Source: Elusimicrobia bacterium GWD2_63_28
GTDB lineage: Bacteria > Elusimicrobiota > Elusimicrobia > Elusimicrobiales > UBA9959
Length of the DNA: 64,000 nt
Assembly: GCA_001799895.1 (NCBI GenBank)
Contig: MGUI01000065.1
Coordinates: forward strand, 1-64,000
Direction of reading: 5' to 3'
The translations under genes and the position numbers were made by a program. Below are positions 25,278-32,472 of this stretch, in pieces. Positions within the stretch are counted from its first letter, which is position 1. Each line of letters begins with the position of its first letter. Below the pieces are notes generated by a model that did not search any database, was not told the origin of the DNA, and saw only the letters and a list, made by a program, of their open reading frames with translations.

Positions 25278-25280
25278 GGC

Positions 25281-26450
25281 CTAGATGTCTTTTTTCCCGC
25301 CGGCCCGGTAGATAGAGCTCCTGCCGAATTTTTCCCTGATGGCCTCTATGGCCTTGTGCGCTTTTTCGCGGCGCGCGTCCCCCTCCTCCTCGAAAAGACT
25401 TTCTTTTTCCTCCGCCGGCAGCAGGCCGGAAACCTTAACCCCCAGCAGCCGCACCTTTTTGCGCCCCCGGCCAAAGGCCGCGTAAAGCGCCAGCGCCTCC
25501 CGCGCCAGGACATCCGTGTAATTGGTAGCCAGCGGCAGGGTTTTGGCCCGGGTATAGGTCTCGAAACCTTCCAGCCTTATCTTCAGCGTAACGGTGCGCC
25601 CCTTGTAGCCGCCCTCCCGCAGCCGCGAGGACACCTTATCCGCCAGCGCCAGGAGGGATTCCTTTATCTCGCGCTCGTCTGCCGTGTCCACTTCAAAAGT
25701 TGTCTCATTGCCCACCGACTTGGCCCCCTGCTCCTCGTGCACCTCGCGGGGATCTACACCCAGAGCCAGGGCTTTCAGTTCCTGGGCGTGGCCGCCCAGG
25801 CCGGCCAGCGCGTCTTCCCCCGCCGCGGAGAGTTCCCCCACGGTGTTAATGCCGCGCTCCCGCAACAGCGCCGCGGTTTTGGGCCCCAGCCCCCAGAGTT
25901 TGGAAATATCCAGCGGCGCCAGGAAGGCGCGCAGGCCGGCCGTCTCCACCACCACCAGCCCGTCCGGTTTTTTTAAGTCCGAAGCTATCTTGGCGGCCAT
26001 CTTGGTGGGGGCCAGCCCCACAGAGCAACTGAGGCCGGTGGCTTCCCGTACCCTTTTCTTAACGCGGCGGCAGGTCTCAAGCGGCCCGCCGAACAAGTGC
26101 GCGCTGCGCGTAATGTCCAGGAAAGCCTCGTCTATGCTCACCTGCTCTATGTCAGGGGTAAACTCATAAAAGACCTCGCGTATTTTAGAGGAGGCTTCTT
26201 CGTATTTATGAAAGCTGGGCGGAAGGTAAACCCCTTTGGGGCAGCGGCGCCAGGCTTCGGAGATGGGCATGGCCGAGCGCACCCCGAACTTGCGCGCCTC
26301 GTAAGAGCAGGTGGATACCACGCCGCGACCGCGGCCTCCTTTGGGATCCGCGCCTATTATGACAGGCTTGCCCTTCAGCGCGGGATCATCGCGCTGCTCA
26401 ATGGCCGCGAAGAAGGCGTCCATGTCCACGTGCACTATATGCCGCTCCAT
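25281..26450 (-). CDS. dinB: DNA polymerase IV (DinB, Y family)
   Basis: 389 residues. Catalytic motifs are complete: HVDMDAFFAAIEQRDDP, SYEARKFGVRSAMP, SIDEAFLD (catalytic Asp-Glu) and CSVGLAPTKMAAKIASDLKKPDG, followed by helix-hairpin-helix and little-finger regions. It copies damaged DNA. AGGATT lies upstream of the ATG. It ends three bases after the TetR stop, so the two genes converge. Confidence 0.96.
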   Translation of the reverse strand: MERHIVHVDMDAFFAAIEQRDDPALKGKPVIIGADPKGGRGRGVVSTCSYEARKFGVRSAMPISEAWRRCPKGVYLPPSFHKYEEASSKIREVFYEFTPDIEQVSIDEAFLDITRSAHLFGGPLETCRRVKKRVREATGLSCSVGLAPTKMAAKIASDLKKPDGLVVVETAGLRAFLAPLDISKLWGLGPKTAALLRERGINTVGELSAAGEDALAGLGGHAQELKALALGVDPREVHEEQGAKSVGNETTFEVDTADEREIKESLLALADKVSSRLREGGYKGRTVTLKIRLEGFETYTRAKTLPLATNYTDVLAREALALYAAFGRGRKKVRLLGVKVSGLLPAEEKESLFEEEGDARREKAHKAIEAIREKFGRSSIYRAGGKKDI

Positions 26451-26516
26451 GGTTTAATCCTATAAATATATCCCTTATATATCAAACCCCGGCCGCCTGA
26501 AAGATCTGGGCCAATG

Positions 26517-26536
26517 GACCTATACGAGCATAGGTC
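26517..26536. repeat. GACCTAT/ATAGGTC palindrome
   Basis: Seven-base-pair inverted repeat with a six-base loop in the leader region of the His/Pro-rich protein gene. Similar copies are at 58232-58253 and 61762-61779. Confidence 0.6.
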
Positions 26537-26626
26537 TTAATAATTGGGATTTTTGGGACTTTGGCCTGTAGCCGTACCCCGCGTATATTCATATGCTTTA
26601 CCTATAGCAGAATGAGGGGAGGAAAT

Positions 26627-27739
26627 ATGAAAACAGCAGCTCTATTTTTAACGGCGGTCTTCGCCGCCACGGGCGCCGCCAGGGCGGCCACCATTGAAAC
26701 CATGTCGGCCGAACTGGAGAAAGCCGGCTTCACCGTGCAGGTCGGCGGCCAGCAGCACCAGCCGCCCAAGCCGCCGCAGGTGCACCCGACCCATCCGACA
26801 CACCCTGCTCACCCGGTTTATCCGCCCCAGGTGCATCCCACCCATCCTACGCACCCGACTCACCCGGTTTATCCGCCCCAGGTGCACCCGGTACAGCCCG
26901 GTTATCCCACGCATCCCACCCATCCGCAGTATCCGCCGGTTTATCCCCCGGTGAACCCGGGCCACCCCCAGTACCCGGGCTACCCGCCGCAGTATCCGCC
27001 CCAGTATCCGCCGGTCTATCCCCCGGTGAACCCGCACCCCGGCTACCCGCCCTACTATCCGCCCGCCCCGCAGATGCAGCAGTTCCGCTTCGAGAGCGGC
27101 AGCTTCGTCTTCGCCAGCGACGCCAAGCAGTCCATGGAAAACGCCGCAGCCGCCCTGCAGAGGGCCGGCTACGCCCTGCTGGAGAAGCGCAGCAACTATA
27201 CCACCTACACGCTGGTCTTCCTGGCCCCTTCCCACCTGAAGGTTGAGAAGTATGTCAGCGGCAACTTCGTGTTCGCCAGCGACGCCAAGAAGGCCGCCGA
27301 CGACTGCGTGCGCGCCATGGAAAGCCAGGGGAAAGTGGTACTGGAAAAGAATGTTTCCGGCACTTCTTTCGTAGTCAGCTATCTCGGCTACGGCAATGGC
27401 GGCTACATGCAGAACCAGACCTACGAAAGCGGCCGTTTCGTCTTCGGCAGCGACGCTTCCAAGTCCCTCAACGAGGCCTTAGCCGCGCTGCAGGGCGTCA
27501 ACGCCGTCATCCTGGAGAAGCGCCTCAGCGGCAACGCCTACACCATAGTGTTCCAGGCGCCGTTCAGGGTGGAGTTCCAGAAGTACGTCAGCGGCAATTA
27601 CACCTTCGCCAGCGAAGCGCAGCGGGCCGCCGCTGAGACCGCCTCCGCCCTCGCCTCCCAGGGCCTGAAGATTCTGGAGAAGAACGTGGCCGGCACGCAG
27701 TTCACCATCACCTACTTCCGCCCGGGCTATTATTACTGA
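26627..27739 (+). CDS. Secreted His/Pro-rich protein with four C-terminal repeats
   Basis: 370 residues. Signal peptide (about 1-22), a region of HPTHP, YPPQV and YPPVYPP repeats (about 45-155), then four related units of about 50 residues. Each has an SGxFVFxSDAxxA start, a helix and a strand ending in VLEKxxSGxxYxVxF. The ATG at 26627 follows GGGGAGGAAAT. Function unknown: the Pro-rich arm may span the envelope and its histidines may bind metal (inference). Confidence 0.75.
   Translation: MKTAALFLTAVFAATGAARAATIETMSAELEKAGFTVQVGGQQHQPPKPPQVHPTHPTHPAHPVYPPQVHPTHPTHPTHPVYPPQVHPVQPGYPTHPTHPQYPPVYPPVNPGHPQYPGYPPQYPPQYPPVYPPVNPHPGYPPYYPPAPQMQQFRFESGSFVFASDAKQSMENAAAALQRAGYALLEKRSNYTTYTLVFLAPSHLKVEKYVSGNFVFASDAKKAADDCVRAMESQGKVVLEKNVSGTSFVVSYLGYGNGGYMQNQTYESGRFVFGSDASKSLNEALAALQGVNAVILEKRLSGNAYTIVFQAPFRVEFQKYVSGNYTFASEAQRAAAETASALASQGLKILEKNVAGTQFTITYFRPGYYY
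26780..26881 (+). repeat. Two tandem 51-bp coding repeats
   Basis: Units 26780-26830 and 26831-26881, each encoding 17 residues around HPTHPTHP and VYPPQ. They show expansion by in-frame duplication; shorter degenerate units follow. Confidence 0.85.
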
Positions 27740-27757
27740 GCCCGCAGCCGGTTACAA

Positions 27758-27793
27758 CAAAAAGCGCGGCCCGCGGGGGCCGCGCTTTTTTTT
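27758..27793 (+). terminator. Rho-independent terminator
   Basis: GC-rich stem (AAAGCGCGGCCC with GGGCCGCGCTTT) followed by eight or more Ts, placed 19 bases after the repeat-protein stop. Confidence 0.9.
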
Positions 27794-27807
27794 GATAGAA
27801 TTGCGGC

Positions 27808-28812
27808 ATGCTAAATAAAAAGCGTTTATTACTCCTAGCGCTGGGAACCGCGGCCGTTGGCACGGCGCTGATCTACAGCGTCTACGGCTGGAATTTCCTG
27901 GCCCCCTCTTATCCCGGCGGCCCCACCGGCACAAGACCCGAAGCCCTGGAGCAGACCGTGACGGCCCTGGCCGGGGAGATAGGGCCGCGCGACCTGTACA
28001 ACAATAACAAGGCCAGCCTGCGAAAAGCGGAGGCCTATATCTCCGCGCGGCTGAAGGCGGCCGGCTGCGCGGTGGAGTACCAGGAGTATTATGCTTCGGG
28101 CGTGAAAGTAAAGAACATCATCTGCTCTAAAACCGGGAGTTCTGCTCCCGGAGAAATAGTAGTCATAGGCGCCCATTACGACACCTATAACAACCCGGGC
28201 GCCGACGACAATGCCAGCGGCGTGGCCGGCCTGCTGGAGCTGGCCGAATACGCGAAGGGCAGGAGGTATCCCCGCACCGTCAGGTTCATAGCCTTCACCA
28301 ACGAAGAGCCGCCTTTCTTCCAGAAAGACGGCATGGGCAGCAAGGTCTACGCCGACGCCGCGGCGCAGCGCAAGGACGACATAAAAGCCGCGCTGGTGCT
28401 GGAGATGATAGGCTACTACAGCGAGGAGCGCTTCTCGCAGAAGTACCCGCCGCTGATCGGGCCTTTCCTGCCGCCGCGCGGCAACTTCCTGGCCCAGGTC
28501 TCCAATTTCTCTTCAAGGGGCCTGGCCAACCGCGCCGACAAAGTTTTCAGGGGCGCTTCAAAACTGCCGCTGCGCACGGTGAGCCTGCCCTCCTTCGTGT
28601 ACGGCGTGGACAATTCAGACCACCGCAGCTTCTGGGCGCACGGCTGGCCCGCCGTGATGTTCACCGATACCTCTTTCTACAGGACGCCGCATTACCACAA
28701 GCCTACGGACCTGCCGGGCACGCTGAATTATGAATACATGGCGGCCGCGCTGGACGGCCTGAAGGCTGTGATGGACGCTGTTGCGGGAGGTCAGGACCTG
28801 GCGGAAAAGTAA
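27808..28812 (+). CDS. M28 family zinc aminopeptidase, membrane-anchored
   Basis: 334 residues. One N-terminal hydrophobic segment (about 6-25) is an anchor or signal. The zinc ligands of M28 peptidases are visible: AHYDTY (His), GADDNASG (Asp), NEEPPF (Glu pair), EMIGYY (Glu) and YHKPTDLP (His). It should remove N-terminal residues from peptides outside the cytoplasm. TAGAAT lies at 27796-27801, six bases before the ATG, without a ribosome-binding site, so the transcript may be leaderless. Confidence 0.88.
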   Translation: MLNKKRLLLLALGTAAVGTALIYSVYGWNFLAPSYPGGPTGTRPEALEQTVTALAGEIGPRDLYNNNKASLRKAEAYISARLKAAGCAVEYQEYYASGVKVKNIICSKTGSSAPGEIVVIGAHYDTYNNPGADDNASGVAGLLELAEYAKGRRYPRTVRFIAFTNEEPPFFQKDGMGSKVYADAAAQRKDDIKAALVLEMIGYYSEERFSQKYPPLIGPFLPPRGNFLAQVSNFSSRGLANRADKVFRGASKLPLRTVSLPSFVYGVDNSDHRSFWAHGWPAVMFTDTSFYRTPHYHKPTDLPGTLNYEYMAAALDGLKAVMDAVAGGQDLAEK

Positions 28813-29021
28813 AACACGGCAAGGGCCAGCGCGGCTATGGCCAGGGCGGCCAGCCGCGCGATGAGCACGAAATCAAATTTAAGATTTAAAATGAACTGCT
28901 TATCCACTACCGTTTTCGTTTCGGGAGCCGGCCGGGCCCCGGTCACGGCGCCGCAGGCGGGGTTGGAGCAATAGGCTTTCCCCTCTTCTATATCGGCGCC
29001 GCATTTAGGACAGGCCGTCAT
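28791..29021 (-). CDS. Small zinc-ribbon membrane protein
   Basis: 76 residues. Zinc ribbon of two Cys pairs (CPKCG and YCSNPACG), a linker and one C-terminal membrane helix. Function unknown. It overlaps the glyoxalase stop (ATGA at 29018-29021) and the end of the M28 gene by 22 bases, tail to tail. Confidence 0.75.
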   Translation of the reverse strand: MTACPKCGADIEEGKAYCSNPACGAVTGARPAPETKTVVDKQFILNLKFDFVLIARLAALAIAALALAVFYFSARS

Positions 29022-29389
29022 CTTTTCTCCGGCAGTATCTCCAGCCAGTAGCCGTCCGGGTCCTCTATAAAATAGATCCCCATCCCCTCGTTCTCGTAGC
29101 AGATACAGCCCATTTTCTTATGAAGCTCGTGCGCCCCGGCGTAATCCGGCGTGGTGAAGGCCAGGTGTATCTCGTTGTCGCCCAGGTTGTATTTCTCTTT
29201 CCGGTCGCGCAACCAGGTCAGTTCCAGCTTGTGCGGGGTTGTCCCGTCGCCCAGAAAGACCAGCGTGAAGCTGCCGTCGGCCGCGCTCTTGCGGCGCGTT
29301 TCTACCAGGCCCAGCGCCTCGGAATAGAACTTCAGGCTTTTCTCCAGGTCCAGGACGTTCAGGTTATTGTGCGAAAAAGTGAATTTCAT
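29018..29389 (-). CDS. Glyoxalase/VOC family protein, lactoylglutathione lyase-like
   Basis: 123 residues. Two VOC half-repeats: SHNNLNVLDLEKSLKFYSEALGL with metal His, KLELTW (Glu), EIHLAF (His) and GYWLEIL (Glu). The set of His, Glu, His, Glu ligands fits glyoxalase I, which isomerises the methylglyoxal-glutathione adduct. ATG 29389 is chosen because it overlaps the upstream stop; a GTG six bases earlier is the alternative. Confidence 0.82.
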   Translation of the reverse strand: MKFTFSHNNLNVLDLEKSLKFYSEALGLVETRRKSAADGSFTLVFLGDGTTPHKLELTWLRDRKEKYNLGDNEIHLAFTTPDYAGAHELHKKMGCICYENEGMGIYFIEDPDGYWLEILPEKR

Positions 29390-29934
29390 TCCCACCCCTG
29401 CGGCTTCATCAGGTTCAGCGCCACAGTGTACTCCTCTTCGGAAATCGTCTTCAGGTCCTCTTTGACCAGCATCGGCCGGCCGCCGGTCAGTTGCTTCTCT
29501 GTCTTTATCCCCTCGGCATCAAGCTTCCCGGAACCTTTTACGGCGCCGCCGGCCTTCAGCTTTATATTGTAGGTCCAGCTTTTAAGGTCCCCGTCCTTGA
29601 AGGTGACCGTGCCGGAGAAGGTCCCGCCGGCGTCCGAGGCGGCGTAGATCAGGGTTTTCTTGCGGCGCTTCAGCTCGGTGACTATCTGCTTAGGCTGCAT
29701 GCTGGGGCTGTTGCCGGGCTGGGTGACGGTCTCTATTATGCGCGCGCCGCCGTCGAGTATCTCCCGCTTGACCACGGAATCGGTCTTGCCGTAAGGCAGC
29801 CGGCCGTCGGGGGAAAAGAAAGAGGCCTGGCCGGAGTAATAAGCCGCGCCCCCGGCCGCTTTGATGACAATAGTGCCCGCGCAAGCCGACAGCGCCGCCG
29901 CCATAGTTATAAACCCTATCTTGAAAATTTCCAT
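29386..29934 (-). CDS. Putative lipoprotein, unknown function
   Basis: 182 residues. Lipobox LSAC near residue 18, then a beta-rich domain with alternating charged strands (GTFSGTVTFKDGDLKSWTYNIKL). No family recognised. It begins a three-gene minus-strand operon with the glyoxalase and zinc-ribbon genes. A strong AAGGAGG lies before the ATG. Confidence 0.68.
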   Translation of the reverse strand: MEIFKIGFITMAAALSACAGTIVIKAAGGAAYYSGQASFFSPDGRLPYGKTDSVVKREILDGGARIIETVTQPGNSPSMQPKQIVTELKRRKKTLIYAASDAGGTFSGTVTFKDGDLKSWTYNIKLKAGGAVKGSGKLDAEGIKTEKQLTGGRPMLVKEDLKTISEEEYTVALNLMKPQGWE

Positions 29935-29949
29935 GCCGCCTCCTTCTCT

Positions 29950-30006
29950 GGGGACGTTGATTCCTAATTCCTAATTCATAATTAGGAATTAGGAATCAAC
30001 GTCCCC
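29950..30006. repeat. Perfect 27-bp inverted repeat (REP/MITE-like hairpin)
   Basis: Arms 29950-29976 and 29980-30006 match perfectly around a CAT loop. The outer part begins GGGGACGTTGATT, and the inner part repeats TTCCTAA twice. It is AT-rich against a GC-rich background and lies between two divergent genes, so it is not a terminator. GGGGAC-starting palindromes are typical of REP elements mobilised by Y1-type transposases; no transposase is in the window. Confidence 0.85.
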
Positions 30007-30078
30007 TCATACTACATTTTCCGGCATGCACTACACAACCGGCCCGGTATTTTATATGCTACTGAGAGCGGAGGGCTT

Positions 30079-30495
30079 ATGAAAAACCTTTTACTAGCTT
30101 TATTAGTTTCCGGCGCGGCGCTGGCCTGGGCGCAGGTGCCGCCCCCCGGCCAGGGCAAGGACATCAGGACGCAGACCCCGGCCGAACTTAACCAGACGGC
30201 CGCCGAACTCGAGCGCCAGCTCCTGGCGCAGCCCGGCAGCGTGGACCTGCACCTGAAGCTGGGCTTCACCTATACCCGGCTGGGCAAGGCGGACGACGCG
30301 CAGCGCGCCTTCGAAAACGCCGTGCGGCTGGACCCCAGGAAAGCCATAGCGCATTACATGCTGGGCCTGGTCTACGAGAAGAAAGGCCTGAAGGACAAGG
30401 CCATAGCCGCCTGGAAGGCCTGCCTGGAAAGCGCGGGTGAACAGCACCTGCGGGACACGGCCATAAAGCACCTCAACAATCTCAACGCGCGTTAA
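30079..30495 (+). CDS. Secreted TPR protein
   Basis: 138 residues. Signal peptide (cut near WAQ, 19), then two or three TPR units (VDLHLKLGFTYTRLGKADDAQRAFENAVRLDP, AIAHYMLGLVYEKKGLKDKAIAAWKACL). TPRs mediate protein contacts. GGAGGG precedes the ATG. The CsgG-like lipoprotein gene starts four bases after its stop, so the two are probably partners in the envelope. Confidence 0.8.
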   Translation: MKNLLLALLVSGAALAWAQVPPPGQGKDIRTQTPAELNQTAAELERQLLAQPGSVDLHLKLGFTYTRLGKADDAQRAFENAVRLDPRKAIAHYMLGLVYEKKGLKDKAIAAWKACLESAGEQHLRDTAIKHLNNLNAR

Positions 30496-30499
30496 CACC

Positions 30500-31132
30500 A
30501 TGAATAAACTCACCCTGCTACTCCCCGCGCTGCTGCTGGCGGCCTGCGCCACCCCTAAGGTGGCGGTAAACCCGCGCTCCGATTTCTCCGCCGTCAAGCG
30601 GGTCGCCGTCCTTTCCTTCAGCGGCGCCAAGGGCGACCTGGCCGCGGACCTGATGACCCAGAGCCTGCTGGAGCACGGCGCGGACGTGGTAGAGCGCCAG
30701 CGTCTGGACGCGGTGATGAGGGAGCAGTCGCTTTCCTCCTCTTCCGCCTTCGACCCTTCCACGGCCAAACAGCTGGGCAGGCTGCTGGGCGTGGACGCGC
30801 TCTTCGTGGGCACGGTAGCCGAGAGCACCCCGCAGAGCTCCTATATCGTGAGCCAGTCCGAGAACCCGCGCATCACCACCATCACGCCGGTCAGCGGCGG
30901 CACGGTCTATTCGGAGGGCTCGGTGATGGGCATGCCGAATTCCCAGCTGCTCAGCACCACGGCCAATGTCTCGCTGCTGTCGCGCATGGTGGACGTGCAG
31001 ACCGGCTCCATAATGTGGTCCGCCTCCATGAGTTACGAAGGCTTCGACATCCCGTCAGCGATGACGGGCATCACCGACGCCTTCATCCGCTCCCTCTCCC
31101 CCATCTGGCCCGGGCTCTACAAAGTAAAATAG
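30500..31132 (+). CDS. CsgG-like lipoprotein
   Basis: 210 residues. Lipobox LAAC (Cys16). The CsgG/FlgO-like core shows VKRVAVLSFSGAKGDLAADLMTQSLLEHGADVVERQRLDAVMREQ, AKQLGRLLGVDALFVGTVAES and SRMVDVQTGSIMWSASMSYEG. Such proteins form or support outer-membrane assemblies. Related to the protein at 17805-18713, but shorter and lipidated. Confidence 0.78.
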   Translation: MNKLTLLLPALLLAACATPKVAVNPRSDFSAVKRVAVLSFSGAKGDLAADLMTQSLLEHGADVVERQRLDAVMREQSLSSSSAFDPSTAKQLGRLLGVDALFVGTVAESTPQSSYIVSQSENPRITTITPVSGGTVYSEGSVMGMPNSQLLSTTANVSLLSRMVDVQTGSIMWSASMSYEGFDIPSAMTGITDAFIRSLSPIWPGLYKVK

Positions 31133-31147
31133 CCTCTGCGGGCAAAT

Positions 31148-31176
31148 AAAAAAGCCGGGCACCCGCCCGGCTTTTT
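31148..31176. terminator. Bidirectional terminator between convergent genes
   Basis: Stem GCCGGGC/GCCCGGC with an A-run before and a T-run after, so it can serve the CsgG-like gene (+) and the PAS gene (-). Confidence 0.85.
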
Positions 31177-31192
31177 CGTTTCCGGTGCCCCG

Positions 31193-31600
31193 TCAATCCA
31201 TAAGGCGCTTCTGGCCCTGCAGGTCGCGGATGGCCTGCACGTCCTGGGTGAATTCCATGCAGCCGAGGTACTGGCCCTTGTCGCCGCGCAAGGCGTGGAA
31301 CTCGATGAACATCTTGTGCTTGGGCTCGCCCTTCACTACCTCGAGATCTATCCAGAAGGTGGCCTTTTCGCGGGTGCCGGCCCTCATCTCCGAGATGATG
31401 CGCTCCACCATCTCCAGGCTCTTCTGCGGGTGGCACTGCCGGAAATTCATGCCCATCGCCGTCATCGGGCGCCGGAAGATGCGCGTCTCGTGCTTGTTCC
31501 AGCCCACCACCTCGTCGTTGGCGTCTATCACGGTCAGCTCCACCGGCATGGTCTCTATCATCGCCTTCACCATCTCCGCGTTCATCTTGTCGAAAAGCAT
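31193..31600 (-). CDS. Single PAS domain protein (DUF438-type PAS)
   Basis: 135 residues. The whole protein is one PAS domain of the type found at the end of DUF438/hemerythrin proteins: MPVELTVIDANDEVVGWNKHETRIFRR, RQCHPQKSLEMVERII, KATFWIDL, and a C-terminal EFTQDVQAIRDLQGQKRLMD. The CHPQKS His could bind haem or another cofactor (inference). There is no kinase or other output domain. AGGAGG lies before the ATG. Confidence 0.82.
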   Translation of the reverse strand: MLFDKMNAEMVKAMIETMPVELTVIDANDEVVGWNKHETRIFRRPMTAMGMNFRQCHPQKSLEMVERIISEMRAGTREKATFWIDLEVVKGEPKHKMFIEFHALRGDKGQYLGCMEFTQDVQAIRDLQGQKRLMD

Positions 31601-31676
31601 GGGTCCTCCTGTGAATCGGGCTGCGGGCGGCCGAAAGCCGCCCAGCCAGTGATTATTCTATCAAAAGCGGCAAAAG

Positions 31677-31705
31677 AAAAACCCCGCTCTGAAGGCGGGG
31701 TTTTT
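31677..31705 (-). terminator. Terminator after the lipid-binding-like gene pair
   Basis: Stem CCCCGC/GCGGGG flanked by A and T runs, sitting 16 bases after the stop at 31721 on the minus strand. Confidence 0.8.
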
Positions 31706-31720
31706 CCTGGCGCGTACAGT

Positions 31721-32449
31721 CTAGTTAGGGGTCTGTATGGTAAGCACCAGGCCCTTGTCGTTGAAGGAGAAGCCGGTCAGGTGCAGCTCGCCCATGAAGC
31801 CCGCGGGGATGAACTGCCCCATGATCCTGGAGGACACCTGCGCGTGCAGGGTCCAGGCGGCCTTGTCGTAGCGCAGCTTTATGACGTCCTCGGCCTTCAT
31901 GGGGATCTGCTTCTTCTTCAGCATGTCGTTGACGGCGGAGTAGGTGCCCTTTATCAGCACGTCCATCACCTGCACCATGATCTCCTCTTCGTTGATGGCG
32001 GGCATGGGGGCTGCTTTCACGGAGGGCTCCATGGAGGCGTGCAGCTGTATGCGCTGTACGCGGATGGCGAACTTATCGGTGGCCACGAAGTATGGCTTCA
32101 GGGTCAGCGTGGGGATCACGATGATGCCGCCCTGGTCTATCTTGATATTGCTGACGCGCAGGAATTCGCCGTACTTGAAGGCCACCGGCGCGTTCCTGTC
32201 TATGATGGTCAGGCGGCGCTCGGAGGCGGCCACCTGCTCTACGCCTTTCTTCACGGTGGCGAAGGGGATGCGGATGTTCAGGTCCATGCCTATCAGGTCG
32301 TCTTCGGCCTGGTGCTGGGGAGCGGCCGGGGCCCGGAAATCCGCCTGGGGGGCCCTTATGTCGGAGGCGTTCAGGCCGGAGAGGTCGAAGGCCGCCGCGT
32401 TGCCGGCCAGCAGGGCCAGGGCTATCAGGTTAAGGGTGAGTTTTTTCAT
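31721..32449 (-). CDS. Secreted protein, paralogue of the upstream gene, TULIP/LmeA-like
   Basis: 242 residues. Start 32449 (AAAGGAGAAA upstream) gives a signal peptide ending near AAAF. The mature part aligns by eye with the first half of the upstream protein: an amphipathic strand (LNIRIPFATVKKGVE), APVAFKYGEFLRVSNIKIDQGGIIVIPTLTLKP, then FMGELHLTGFSFNDKGLVLTIQ. The long alternating strands suggest a tubular lipid-binding fold, but this is a guess. No known family is certain. Confidence 0.6.
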   Translation of the reverse strand: MKKLTLNLIALALLAGNAAAFDLSGLNASDIRAPQADFRAPAAPQHQAEDDLIGMDLNIRIPFATVKKGVEQVAASERRLTIIDRNAPVAFKYGEFLRVSNIKIDQGGIIVIPTLTLKPYFVATDKFAIRVQRIQLHASMEPSVKAAPMPAINEEEIMVQVMDVLIKGTYSAVNDMLKKKQIPMKAEDVIKLRYDKAAWTLHAQVSSRIMGQFIPAGFMGELHLTGFSFNDKGLVLTIQTPN

Positions 32450-32472
32450 AAATTTTCTCCTTTGTACCGCGA

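Noticed and set aside
26780..26950. Tandem repeats that could suggest a CRISPR array
   Set aside because: Units are contiguous, in frame and encode His/Pro repeats of a secreted protein; no spacers and no cas genes.
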